From Cacajao melanocephalus (Eukaryota; Chordata; Mammalia; Primates; Pitheciidae): a stretch of 64,000 nucleotides of DNA. How positions within the stretch are numbered: position 1 is the stretch's first letter; each line of letters opens with the position of its first letter. The stretch covers positions 1 through 64,000 of the forward strand of contig CAUYLG010051039.1 in assembly GCA_963573385.1 (NCBI GenBank), written 5' to 3'. Both the position numbers and the translations under genes were made by a program. The notes below the pieces were generated by a model. It saw only the letters and a program-made list of their open reading frames with translations. It did not search any database and had not been told where the DNA came from. Below, one piece after another: positions 25,094 to 36,149 of this stretch.

Positions 25094-25272
25094 TTTTGAC
25101 CACAGAACATATTCCACAGTAGATGGTATATGCCATTGGTTTCATGTTCATGGTATTTAATGGTATTACCATGTTTGCCAACATCCTTTTGACCACAGAA
25201 CATATTCCACAGTAGATGGTATATGCTATTAGTTTCATGTATTTAATGGTATTACCATGTTTGCCAACATCC
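25094..25272 (+). repeat. 93-bp tandem duplication inside the ERVL integrase relic
   Basis: 25094-25186 and 25187-25272 are near-identical direct copies starting 'ttttgaccacagaacatatt' and ending 'gccaacatcc'. The second copy lacks 7 bp in the 'catgttcatgg' stretch. The repeat is visible in the minus-strand frame 25047-25238 as a repeated TIYCGICSVVK string. Confidence 0.93.
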
Positions 25273-25425
25273 TGAAGTAGCTGCCTTGGTGAAATGGTAG
25301 AATGGCCTTTTCAAAACTCAGTTAGGTGTCAGCTGGGTGTCAACACCTTGTGGGGTGGAAGCAAAGACTTCCAGGGTGTAACATATGCTCAAAATCAGTA
25401 TTCAATGTATGATATTATTTCTCCT

Positions 25426-25793
25426 TGTATTAGTCCATTTCATGCTGCTAATAAAGACATACCCAAGACTGGGCAATTTACAAAAGAAAGACGTTTAATT
25501 GACTTATGGTTCCATTTGGCTAGGGAAGCCTCACAATCATGATGGAAGGAAACGAGGAGCAAGTCACATCTTACATGGATGGCGACAGTCAGAAAGAGAG
25601 AGCTTGTGCAAGAGAACTCCCATTTTTAAAAACCATCAGATCTCATGAGACTTAGTTACTACAACAAGAACAGTACAGGAAAGACCCACCCCCATGATTC
25701 AATCATCTTCCACTAGGTCCCTCTCACAACACATGAGAATCATGGGAGCTACAAGATGAGATTTGGGCAAGGACACAAAGTCAAACCATATTG
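25426..25793 (-). mobile_element. MST/THE1-type MaLR solo LTR, minus strand
   Basis: Reads 'tgtattagtccatttcatgc' to 'gtcaaaccatattg' on the plus strand, the full reverse complement of a MaLR LTR. The 5-mer ctcct flanks it on both sides (25421-25425 and 25794-25798), and the ERVL integrase sequence resumes without loss after it. Confidence 0.92.
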
Positions 25794-26207
25794 CTCCTAT
25801 AGCCAAGAATAACTGTTCCAGGAATCAAAGAACGGAATGATAGAGATTCCTTTCTCTATTACCCTTGCTAATCCACTGGAAAAACTTTTGCTTCCTGTTT
25901 CTTGGACTTTAGATTCTGCTGGTCTGGCAGTCTTAAGGCCAAAGGAAAGAATGATCTCACCTGGGGATAAAAAAACAAATTATTCCATTGAACTGGAAGT
26001 TGAGACAGCCACCTGGAGACTTTGAGCTCCTCATGCTTCTGATTCAACAAGCAAAAATATGGGTTTTGATACACTGGCTGGGTTGGTTGAACCTGGGTCC
26101 AAAGGGAAAAGTGCATTGCTAGTACATAATGCATGTAAGGAGTATATCTGAAATGTGGATCATCTAGGGTGTCTTTTAATATTCTCATGTGCTATGATTA
26201 TAAAATT

Positions 26208-26516
26208 GGTCAGGCAAGGGTGGCTCATGCCTGTAATCCCAGCATTTTGGGAGGCTGAGGCGGGTGGATCACCTGAGGCCAGGAGTTTGAGACCAGCCTG
26301 ACCAAAATGGCAAAACCTCGTCTCAACTAAAAACACAAAAAATTAACTGGGCATTGTGGTGGGCACCTGTAATCCCAGCTACTTGGGAGGCTGAGGCAGG
26401 AAGAATTGCTTGAACCCAAGAGGTAGAGGTTGCAGTGAGCTGAGATCACACCATTGCATTCCAGCCCAAGCAACAGAGTGACAATCCATCAAAAAAAAAA
26501 AAAAAAAAAAAAAAAA
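26208..26516 (+). mobile_element. Alu (AluS-like), plus strand
   Basis: Full-length Alu from 'ggtcaggcaagggtggctca' through 'gtaatcccagctacttggg' to a 26-bp A tail at 26491-26516. It splits the ERVL relic, as the same ERVL resumes after it. Confidence 0.95.
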
Positions 26517-27112
26517 GTACTTAAAATGAATAAATAAAGTCAATGGAAAATTACCACAATCCAATTTGAGCAGGTCTCCTAATGGCACAGACCCTTCCAA
26601 AATGAGGTTTAGGTAACCCCATTAGGCAAAGCAATCATGGCAAGCTGAGGTACTTAAGGAGAAAATATAAAATAGGTTGCAGAAAAAGGTATTTATAAAT
26701 ACCAGCTATGACCACATAATCAGTTCCAAAAATAATAACTATGTTATGAATAGGTATTTAATTTGATATAAATATGGTTACATGCATATACATAAAATAA
26801 AATATTTTTGTTTCTTTCCTCCATGTCTTTATTATCTAACAAAATATATATTAATAACAGATGAAATTATGTCTTAGTATTTAAGTTATAGAACATCAAA
26901 GTAGTATGAATCAGCTAGGAGAAGAATGAACATCACCCCAAAGGGGAAAAAAACCCCACAAAACTCTGCAACCTTTCTTAGGGAAATGGTGAGCATGTTT
27001 TCAGTTGCAGGTGGAATATATGTTAGAACTATTGACTTTGATAGTGTCTTTAATTGGAGAGTAAGTATGGTTAAAGGAGTAGTGTATGGATGTCAAGTTG
27101 ACAAGGGATAGA

Positions 27113-27696
27113 CTGTGATGGCTTTAAAATATGTTAACTGAGGCTGGATTACATCTTTCAGAATTCATTTTCTTCTATGTTTCTACTTATGACAGACCAT
27201 AGAAAGATTTTTGAGAGATCCAGAAGGGGAAGAGAGATGGTGATCAATTTGTAGCACACATGCTTTGTTGATCTGCAGACATACCTGTTGATATGAATCA
27301 GCAGCTTCATCTGCAATTGCTCTATATTTCCCTAGATCCTCCTACATCTTCTCCAACCCCTGGGCCAGATGTGTATGTACGTTTAGCTTTGTGAAGAAAG
27401 GCTCTGGATTCTGCAGGACTTCAGCGTGAGACCACAGGCATAGATAACCAGGACAAACACCACTTTGAGTTAATTCTCATGGGGTTCTAGCTCATGTTTG
27501 TGAGTCCTGCATACTCATGATCCTCACTTCCTGACTATGTGGCCTATGCACTTCCAGCTTTGCCAATAGATGAAGAGAAAACAGCTCTACATCTATGGGA
27601 CTAGCCCCTACAATTCTGTAAGCCACTTTTCTGTAACAAATCCCTTCATACATCCCCTACTGCTTCTATTACTTTGGATAAATCTTGACTGATACA
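27113..27696 (+). mobile_element. MLT2-like LTR (3' LTR of the ERVL relic)
   Basis: It starts 'tgtgatggctttaaaatatg' directly after the ERVL 3' motif 'gttgacaagggatagac' and ends 'aatcttgactgataca', matching the TG...CA ends and 'gactaataca'-type terminus of MLT2 LTRs. About 584 bp, sense orientation. The adjoining pol remnant makes this a 3' LTR rather than a solo LTR. The matching 5' LTR is not seen upstream. Confidence 0.75.
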
Positions 27697-27700
27697 AAAC

Positions 27701-28150
27701 TGGTACACAACCCAAATATCCATCAGAAAAATAATGAACAAATGCATTTTTGTACATTCATATATAGACTACTGCTTATCAAATAGAAAAGGAACACATT
27801 ATTAATACATAAAACATCACGTATGACTCTCACAGACATTATGGTGAGCAAAAGTCTCAATACGAAAGTGTGCATACTACATAGTAGCATTCATGAAAAA
27901 TTTCTGAACAGGAAAAATTAATCTATGAAAGAAAAAAAGAATCAGTACTTAGATGGTATCTGGAACAAAGGAATTCACTAGGAAATAGCTCAAGAGATTT
28001 TTCTGTGTAGATGGATATATTCTATATCTTGATAGCAGCACGGTTTAAACAAATGCATGCATTTGTCAAAACTCATCACATTGAGCACTTAGATTTTCTT
28101 CACTTCATTATATATAAATTTTGCCTAAATATATTGTAAGTAAATATTGT
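27701..28150 (+). mobile_element. L1M 3' region
   Basis: Diverged sense L1M: 'cccaaatatccatcagaaaa' near 27713, 'gactctcacagacattatgg' near 27825, 'actacatagtagcattcat' near 27877 and a 3'UTR ending near 'ttttgcctaaatatattgta'. Begins right after the ERVL LTR. Confidence 0.7.
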
Positions 28151-28370
28151 ACTCTAATTGCTAGCCTTGATTTTCATAGTGTTGTATGTCAACAGGGCTG
28201 AAACTAATCATAAGCAAACATCAGACATGCTGAACTTAAGGAATATTCAACAAAATAACTGGCATGCATTATTGAAAAATAACACGGTTAAGAAAGTCAA
28301 AGAAAGGCGAAGGCATTTCTAAATTGAATGATGTTAGCAGCAATTAATCCAATATGAATTGCATCCTAGA

Positions 28371-28745
28371 TTATGAAAAAAATATATAAATGTTATTAAG
28401 ACACTTGAAAAATTTGAATATGAGTTATACATGAGATATTTTATCAAAACAAAATTTTCTGATTTTGATCATTGCAATGTGATTATGTTAGACAACACAC
28501 TATGGAGTGTTTAGAGGTAATGGAGCATTATGTCTCAAAATTGCTTTAAAGTGATTCCAAAATTATACATATAAATATATATGTATGTACACATGAGAGA
28601 GATAAAGAAAAAGCAAATAGGGCAAAACAAACAATTTCTGATCTTGTATAAAGAGTATACAGAAGTTCCTTGTACTAATCTTGAAATTTTTCCCCACATG
28701 TGAAATTACAGCAAAATAAAAAGTTATAAGAATAAAATTATAAGA
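28371..28745 (+). mobile_element. Old L1M 3' UTR end
   Basis: 'gaaaaatttgaatatgagtt' near 28408, 'tttgatcattgcaatgtgat' near 28464, 'agttccttgtactaatcttg' near 28664 and a closing 'gcaaaataaaaagttataag' follow the order of a common L1M/L1ME terminal segment in sense orientation. Confidence 0.65.
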
Positions 28746-29944
28746 TTCATTTTTTAATGGAGGAAAAGGGAGTTTGGTGAGCATTTCAGATTCATAGAAA
28801 CAAAGTTGTTTTCTCTGGGAAATCACTTGATAATGTTTTTAGTAGCTATAAATGTATAACTATAAAATCTATTACTATGCATGTACAGTTTTTTATGAAA
28901 TCTAGATTTCACTGGATGCAATAGTTGTTTTGGCTTTTCTCTCTTAATCACTGCATAACTATTATAGCTAGTCATATCTTTTACTTTACACATTGCACCT
29001 TTCTGATCTAGCCAGACGCCTTTCACTAAAAGCAGCTGCTATGTACGTACCAAGTGTTACTCGCTCTGTTAGCTAAGTGTTCATTCCTTTTCACAGACAT
29101 CCTATAGCCAATTGTTTAAGACCTGGCTACAGTCACGTTCCTTAATTAGCGGAGTTTGCCTTTAAAAATATTTCTTTTTTCATTCAGATTGTGCAATACT
29201 TGCACGTGCAGACTACACTGGCTCTGGTTAATTACAAAGAATACTCATTGATAATTTTAGATGAGAACAGTGATGAACATAAGATGTATAGTAGTGAGTG
29301 CCTGGGGAAAGAGACTTTAACAAGAGTGGAGAGGATGGGACTAACTGAGGAGCAGATCTTTGAAATAAGGACCTTAGCATGAGACTGGAGAGTGACAACT
29401 TGGGGAATAGCCATCCAGGTAGAAAACAACAGCCAGTGGAAGACCCTTGCTTGGCTTTAGTGAGGCTGACAATGAGAAAGTCCACATGGCTAGAGGAAAG
29501 TGAGGAGACAGCTGGTGGACTGAGATGAGCCTGAGAGATGAAGGAATGACCACAGACCATGTGGGAACTAGGAGAGCATGCAGGGGAGTGTCAATTTTAT
29601 TCCAGGTGGAATGGGGAGGTCCTGGTAAATTTTAGAAAGAGATTTTGGTGATTCTGACATACTTAACCATATTCTTTAGTTTTCCATGGCATGTCTGCAC
29701 AATTGGCCTGTGTTTCAGAGAAGCTGCTTTTACAACTTTGTGTGGGTTTCCAAGATGTCTAGGCATGAAGTCAAAGTTTCTTGATTCCTCTTACATTCTT
29801 AGAATACTTACCAACAACAGTTGCCCCTCTCATCATATCTCCCAGCCCTTTCCATAGCCTGAGATAATCCAAGGAGATTCAGTTCCTTCCAACTGTAAGA
29901 ATCTAGTAGATGCAGATAGGAAATACCAGGAATAAGGCTGAGCT
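28746..29944. other. Unassigned; part may be an ancient repeat
   Basis: 28746-29190 has nothing recognisable. 29330-29640 is purine-rich with wording ('gaggtcctggtaaattttag') that vaguely resembles an old dispersed repeat. Overlapping frames on the minus strand at 29228-29560 lack domains. Confidence 0.4.
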
Positions 29945-30110
29945 AACATGACCACCTTCACCACAGCTACTCCACTATCACCATCACACTCCCTAACACC
30001 ATCATTACACCATGAAAAATAGCCCACAATCACCACTACCAACAACAATAACAACCACCACCAATGCGTCAAAACCACCTCCAATAACAACTGCTCATCA
30101 TCATCACAGT
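29945..30110. repeat. Degenerate ACC/CAT/CAA trinucleotide-rich tract
   Basis: Irregular runs of 'caccac', 'catcat' and 'caacaa' dominate this 165-bp stretch. The resulting minus-strand frame (29833-30117) is Trp/Val/Leu-biased, a composition artefact. Confidence 0.75.
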
Positions 30111-30595
30111 GGATCACAATGATGTCTCAGCCCCTGGCTGCCGTGTAAGCGCCTTCATCTGAAAGTCAGACTAGGAAGAATGCATCACCTGTCTCTAAAC
30201 TATCCTGGCCATAAGGAAAAAATTTTCAGGGCTCTTGATCCTGGATGTGCCATTTCTTAAAAGCAATGGCAATATTTTTTGCTAAAAGTATAAATATACT
30301 TTAATGGGTTACACATTTAGTCATTAGTACTGCAGTTGGACATGCCAGCTTACAGTGGGTATTGAACTGAATCTCATTCTGCCCTTTTGCTTTTGTTACT
30401 TTCTACAGGTGATTCTCCTCTGAATGTGAATGATGATGAGCCCATTTGATTTTATGAACTGTATGTGATTGAAGTTATTTTGTTCCATTGTATTTCAATT
30501 ATTTCAGTCTAATGAAACTGAAATGTGACTGCATTTCTGAAAACCAAATCTGGATCGTTAGATACAAGGGTTATTTTTGTTTTTAAAGATAAATA
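30111..30595. other. Unassigned sequence
   Basis: Nothing recognised. Confidence 0.5.
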
Positions 30596-31090
30596 TCGTG
30601 CATATGTTCATTGCAGCACTATTCACAATAGCAAAAACTTAGAACCAACCCAAATGCCCATCAATGATAGACTGAAAAAAGAAAATGTGGCACATATACA
30701 CTAGGAAATACTATGCAGCCATAAAAAATGAGTTCATGTTTTTTTTGCAGGGACATGGATAAAACTGGAAGCCATCATTCTCAGCAAACTAACACAGGAA
30801 CAGAAAACCAAACACCGCCTATTCTCACTCATAAGTAGGAGTTAAACAGTAAAAACACATGGACACAGGGAGGAGAACATCACACACTGGGGCCTGTCGG
30901 GGTGTTGGGGCAAGGGGAGGGAGAGAATTAGAACAAATAACTAATGCGTGTGGGGCTTAAAAACTAGATGACCAGTCGATAGGTACAGCGAACACCATGG
31001 CACATGTATACTTATGAAACAAGCCTGCACGTTCTGCTTATGTATCCCAGAACTTAAAGTAAAATCAAATAAAATAAAAAGTTTTTTCAA
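30596..31090 (+). mobile_element. L1P 3' end, 5'-truncated
   Basis: From 'catatgttcattgcagcact' through 'ggaaatactatgcagccat' to the 3'UTR 'catcacacactggggcctgt' near 30870 and the terminal 'cccagaacttaaagtaaaat'. A short sense-strand 5'-truncated copy of about 0.5 kb. Confidence 0.92.
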
Positions 31091-31493
31091 GTACATAAAA
31101 CGAAGGAGGTATAATTAGTAGTGCTATATTCTGAAAGAAAAATGCACATAACATAAGAACAGAACCCTGAATACAACTAACTTATTAACACAAATTAATT
31201 TCATACAGTTTTCCAGAGGACCCCCCTTATAAGCCTTGTGTATTTTAGTGATTACTGCTTGAAAGCATTGGTTTCTCTCATTTGGTGAGTAATGATATTA
31301 TTTTAGGCAGGTGTCCTATTAAATATGCACAGACAAAATTAATTAATTTGAAACTAATTTATTTAAATAAGGCTAATCTTTATTTAAAGTTCTTGAAATA
31401 TAAGAATGAACAAGGGTCGCTGTTCTTAAGGACTTATGATTCTAGACTCCAGTTCTTTTCTGTGGACTCTAGAGGAAGAGGTAAACTAGGATG
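31091..31493. other. Unassigned sequence
   Basis: AT-rich with nothing recognised. The 150-codon frame at 31282-31734 runs from here into the adjacent LTR and is therefore not a gene. Confidence 0.55.
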
Positions 31494-31870
31494 TGATTTG
31501 GATTTGTGTCTCCACTCAAATCTCATGTCAAACTGTAATCCCCAGTGTTGGAGGAGGGGTGTGGTGGGAGATGATTGGATCATGGGAGTGGATTTCACCC
31601 TTGCTGTTCTTTTGATAGTGATTCCTCATGAGATCTGGTTGTTTAAAGCTGTGTGGCACTTCTCTCCCTTCACTTTCCTCTTCCTGCTCTGGCCATTTAA
31701 GACAGGCCTCCTTCCTGTTCATCTTTTGCCATGACTGTAAATTTCCTGAGGCCTCCCCAGCCATGCTTCCTGTACAGTCTGCAGAACTGTGAGTCAATTA
31801 AACCTCTTTTCTTTATAAATTACCAGGTCTCAGGTAGTTCTTTATAGCAATCTGAGAGCTGACTAATGCA
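31494..31870 (+). mobile_element. THE1/MST-type MaLR solo LTR
   Basis: Complete LTR from tgatttggatttgtgtc to gctgactaatgca, with 'gcttcctgtacagtctgcag' near 31764 and 'cttttctttataaattacc' at 31806, the region that contains the LTR poly(A) context. No internal MaLR sequence adjoins. Confidence 0.92.
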
Positions 31871-32009
31871 GCCTATAAACAAATTACTAGTATAAAGTCA
31901 GTTTACCACTGAGATAGATGTGAAAAATAAAAGATAAAACAAGAAAGTTGATATCTTATGCTTATTTGTAAATATGATCAGATATTATAAATGTTTTCTT
32001 TTTAATTTA

Positions 32010-32135
32010 ATACTTTTCAAGACACATTTTATGTTACCTCATTTAATTCTCATATTTAAGAAAATTGATATAACTTTCATGTTCTGAAAAGCAAATGGTC
32101 CAGAGGCCCAAGGTTACATGACAATTGTGAAGCCA
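32010..32135 (+). mobile_element. MIR-like SINE fragment
   Basis: 'cctcatttaattctcatatt' near 32038 and 'gaggcccaaggttacatgac' near 32103 follow the MIR core order. Strongly diverged. Confidence 0.5.
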
Positions 32136-32159
32136 ATTAACAGCAAAAATAAATTACAA

Positions 32160-33482
32160 TATGTAGAAAAGTCCTTCAATTAAATTCAACATCACTTCAT
32201 GTTAAAAATTCTCAATAAACTAGGTATTGATGAAACACATCTCAAAATAATAAGCAATGTTTATGACAAACCCACAGTCAATATCATACTGAATGGGCAA
32301 GAGCTGGAAGCATTCCCTTTGAAAACTGGCACAAGACAAGGGCACCCTATCTCACTATTCCTATTCAGCATAGTATTGGAAGTTCTGGCCAGGGCAGCCA
32401 GTCTAGAGAAAGAAATAAAGGACATTTAAACAGGAACAGAGGAAGTCAAATTGTCTCTGTTTGCAGATGACATAATCTATATTTAGAAAACCCCATTGTC
32501 TCAGCCCAAAAGCTTCTTAAGCTGATAAGCAACTTCAGCAAAGTCACAGGACACAAAATCAGCGTGCAAAATTCACAAGCATTCCTATAAGCTAAAAATA
32601 AACAAGCAGGGAGCCAAATCATGAATGAACTCCCATTCACAATCGCTACAAAGAGAATAAAGTACGTAGTAATGCAACTTAGAAGGGACATGAAGAACCT
32701 CTTCAAGGAGAACTATAAACCACCACTCAAGGAAATAAGAGGACACAAACAAATGGAAAAACATTCCATGCTTATGGATAGGAATAATTGATATCATGAA
32801 AATGACACACTGCCCAAAGCAATTTATAGATTTAATGCTATTCCCATCAAACTACCATTGATATATTGATATTCTTCACAGAATTAGAAAAAACTACTTT
32901 AAATTTCATATGGAACCAAAAAGGAACCCATATAGCCAACAGTCTTAATTACAAAGATCAAAGTGGGAGGCATCATGCTACCTGACTTTAAACTATACTA
33001 CAAGGCTACAGTAATCAAAACAGCATGGTACTGTTACCAAAACAGATATATAAACCAACGCAATGGAACAGAGACCTCAGAAACAACACCACACATCTAC
33101 AACCATCTGATCTTCAACAAACCTGACAAAAATAAGCAATGGGAAAAGTATTTCCTATTTAATAAACAGTGCTGAGAAAACTGGCTGGCTATATACAGAA
33201 GACTGAAACTAGACTCTCTCCTTACACCTTATACAAAAATTAACTCATGATGGATTAAGACTTAAACATAAAACCCAAAACCATAAAATCTCTAGAAGAA
33301 AACCTAGGCAATACCATTCAGGACATAGGCATGGACAAGGACTTTATGATGAAAATGCCAAAAGCAATTGCAACAAAAGCCAAAATAGACAAATGGGATC
33401 TATTAAACTAAAGAGCTCTGCACAGCATAAGAAACTCTCATCAGAGTGAATAGTCAACCTATAGAAAAAAACTTTTGCAATT
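32160..33482 (+). mobile_element. Internal L1P ORF2 fragment lacking both ends
   Basis: Sense ORF2 from the RT region ('actaggtattgatgaaacac' at 32219) through the catalytic box (FADD-type 'tttgcagatgacataat' at 32459) to 'caaatgggatctattaaact' near 33390. It stops at 33482 with no ORF2 end, 3'UTR or tail. Open pieces lie at 32199-32429 and 32963-33175. Since LINE copies normally retain the 3' end, its absence implies later deletion or a non-standard origin. Confidence 0.9.
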
Positions 33483-33690
33483 TTTAACTCTTCAACACTT
33501 GAGCTCCTTTTCTTACTTCAGCTTCTTTTTACATGGTTCCTTTATTTTGGTTTTTGTTTGTTTTTCTTTGGTGTCCTTTTTTTCTTTCCATCCATGCTCT
33601 GTCCTCATTAGTTTCATTATCTTCCTTTTTTCTCTTTTCTTCTTCTCTTCTTTTCTTATTCCTTGTCTTTATTCCTGAACTGATCTAAAT
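33483..33690. repeat. Pyrimidine-rich tract
   Basis: Strongly T/C-biased on the plus strand (for example 'ttttttctcttttcttcttc' near 33626), giving a spurious Phe/Ser-rich frame at 33475-33678. Confidence 0.7.
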
Positions 33691-33855
33691 GTAAAATAGA
33701 CATGTTTTAAAATTAGTCTTTTGATAAATAAAGTGTTATTATCTGTTTATTTCAAATGCAGACATTTAGCATTTTTCATTCTTTTTTAACTTTTTTCTAA
33801 CATGGTTCCGTTTACATCTATTTACGTCTCTCTCTAATTTCATTGTTTAAATGAA

Positions 33856-33897
33856 GGCATCACACTACCTGACTTCAAACTATACTACAGGGCTACA
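33856..33897 (+). mobile_element. 42-bp scrap of L1 ORF2
   Basis: 'ggcatcacactacctgactt' and 'caaactatactacagggcta' match a conserved internal ORF2 block, also present at about 32970-33009. It ends exactly where duplication copy A begins. Confidence 0.85.
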
Positions 33898-34216
33898 AGA
33901 GTTAACTGCCTTGACTCTATATAGTATTTCCTTTGAAATTAACAAAGTGATTGTTTTAAATCATTCCACCATTTGTGAATAGTGTTATTACTAAGCACAT
34001 CATAAACTTGAATCTCACTACTACATGTGGGGTAGAAGAATTTAAGAATCTTAGGAGCAACATATATAACTATGTCCACAAAGGACATGATTTAACCTTC
34101 ACTGGAACAACTCTACAAACCACATGGTATTTGAGATTTTCTTCTATTTGCAACATTTTTTTTCTAGTCTTAAAATATAATTCCTATGTTTGCTAGAAAA
34201 GTTTTGGTACATATGG
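33898..34216 (+). repeat. Local direct duplication, copy A
   Basis: Aligns along its length with 35409-35731: shared blocks include 'tgactctatatagtatttcc', 'gacatgatttaaccttcact' and 'tcctatgtttgctagaaa'. Offset is about 1511 bp. Scattered substitutions and small indels show it is not recent. No known repeat family is recognised in it. Confidence 0.92.
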
Positions 34217-35408
34217 TTTGCTGTGTTGTTATGATGGTGAATGTTCAGCTAAGAAGGTAGAAAGTGAGTAGAAACATGAATGGTTGTTCTGGTTCAACAT
34301 ACTATGAGCTCTTCACAATTCCTACACAAACACATATTTCCTAAGACATAGCTGTTTGGCTATGTCCCACATTCCTTTGGGAAAATGTCTGTACCTTATT
34401 TTCAATCCATATGCCTCTGGCAGTGATGACCCCAAACCTCCATTCCCTTGGTGTTGCCATGTTTCTCAGTTACATAATTAGCAAGAGTTATGTGAATTAT
34501 CTTTGTCCCACATTTAGTGATATTACAATTAACTAGTGAATATAGATGCTATTGGTTGGTGTTTCCTTTACACAGAAAAATCATCAACTTTTCATCAAAT
34601 GCTATTAGTAGCCATTTATGGTAATCAATTGCCTAAAGTAATTCCATTAGAGAGCTCAAAATCACAATTTTCTACTACTATCCCTTCTATGCTCTGAAGC
34701 TCCACCTTTTGAGTATCACCTATCAAGTATTTTGGTCAACTTGGCTAATTCCAATTGATACTAATTATTATTTTTTCTAGGCTCAATTTGTCACCATAAC
34801 TCAGTCAACTGCCTTCTAAAAAGGGCAGGTTCCATTCAATGAAAACTGCTAGAAAACTCACAAAATCTGTCATGAGGATGACATACATTATATTTCTATT
34901 TTTTTTTCAGAATTGAAAAAAAAAACAGAATGTGGACCCTTTCACTCTAAAAGATAAATTATTCTCTGTTATGCTTAATTATGTTTTAAACAGTAACTTT
35001 AAAAAATTTTGCCCTGATCCTATTAGAAATTCATGGATGAAAGATTGTTATGATCCATGACCACTGGTCGAGTCATAAATGGGTTTAATTAGGCTCAATA
35101 ATCTTAGAAACTATGGAGCATATAATGTAAAAGGTTTGTCAGACTTTAGTTTCATTATTTCCTTTAGTCCTCAGTGGAAGTAGATGAAAATTCTAGGATA
35201 AAAGCAATATTGACACGTATCTTAGAGGACTGATGTCAATCACCTTGACATTGCAAGTTACGAAAAATAGAGGTTACTGGAAACATGAAGTAAATGTAAA
35301 GGAACTTTTATACTCTTGGCACTCGTTGCTTGTATGTTGATACTGTCTTCAGTGTATTCAACGAAATGTTCATCTGATGCTACTGTGATTTGTTTATTGA
35401 AAGTTTCT
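34217..35408. other. Unassigned spacer between duplication copies
   Basis: AT-rich, with no gene, repeat or long frame recognised. 'ttttttttcagaattgaaaa' near 34899 is a short T-then-A tract. Confidence 0.5.
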
Positions 35409-35731
35409 AGAGTTAACTGCTTTGACTCTATATAGTATTTCCTTTAAAATTAACAAAGTGATTGGGATTGGTTTAAATCATTCCATCTTGGTTGAATAGC
35501 ATGATTATTAAGCATATCATGAACTTGAATCTCATTACTACATGTGGTTTAGAGGATTTTACTAATCTTAAGAGCAATATATATAACTAGGTGCACAAAG
35601 GACATGATTTAACCTTCACTGGAACAACTCCACAAACCACATGGTATATGAGATTTCCTTCTATTGGCAACATATTTTCCTCGTCTTAAATAGAATTCCT
35701 ATGTTTGCTAGAAAGGTTTTGGTACACTTGG
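35409..35731 (+). repeat. Local direct duplication, copy B
   Basis: Second copy of the 33898-34216 unit, same orientation. Differences include 'gattgggattggtttaaat' here against 'gattgttttaaat' in copy A. The left flank here is not L1. Confidence 0.92.
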
Positions 35732-35917
35732 ATATTCTTCATTGTCAAAATATTTCAGAATTTCGATTTTTAAACCTAAATACTTTTAAATAAATATTAG
35801 TATTGGAAGTTCTACAGGAACACAGAAGCCGAACTCTGGAATCAGCTTTATCACATATTCCAACAATTCTCTAGTTAAAAGCCAGGTTAATATTTAAAAA
35901 TAGGAAGTGCCTCTTTC

Positions 35918-36012
35918 ACTGCCACGTGTGTACCTATGCAACAATCTTGCATGTTCTTCACATGTACCCCCAAACCTAAAATGCAATTAAAAAAATCTAA
36001 AAAAAAATAAGA
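35918..36012 (+). mobile_element. L1P 3' UTR tail
   Basis: 'cacgtgtgtacctatgcaac' and 'cacatgtacccccaaaccta' followed by an A-rich tail is the last ~90 bp of an L1P 3'UTR, an extremely short 5'-truncated insertion. Confidence 0.85.
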
Positions 36013-36149
36013 AGTGAAAGTTATATTTTTAAACAGCCTATAAATCACTGTAGTATTCTGTATTTCTACAATTATATCAAATATGGCATGTTTTATAGGA
36101 CCCGAAAGACTATTCATGTTTCTATGACAATATAATGTCAGTAAAACAA

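Larger units (their letters stand above)
24851..27112 (+). mobile_element. ERVL internal region (integrase and 3' end), interrupted
   Basis: Decayed ERVL pol in three pieces: 24851-25425, 25794-26207 and 26520-27112. The first holds the start of the integrase core (the 'gttgattacatc' block with the first catalytic Asp codon near 24929) and continues through a tandem duplication. The second resumes exactly where the first stops, after a MaLR LTR. The third follows an Alu and contains 'aaataccagctatgaccac' near 26696 and 'tgtcaagttgacaagggata' at 27091, just before the 3' LTR. Stops and frameshifts are frequent and nothing is translatable. ERVL elements lack env, which fits the direct pol-to-LTR passage. 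Confidence 0.8.

Noticed and set aside
25047..25272. Direct repeats considered as a CRISPR-like or protein-repeat array
   Set aside because: Only two contiguous copies, no spacers, and contained in an ERVL relic of a vertebrate genome.
29833..30117. Trp/Val-rich minus-strand ORF
   Set aside because: Produced by the degenerate ACC/CAT/CAA repeat tract.
31282..31734. 150-codon plus-strand ORF
   Set aside because: More than half of it lies inside the MaLR LTR at 31494-31870, so it is not a gene.
33475..33678. Phe/Ser-rich ORF resembling a membrane segment
   Set aside because: Direct product of a pyrimidine-rich tract.
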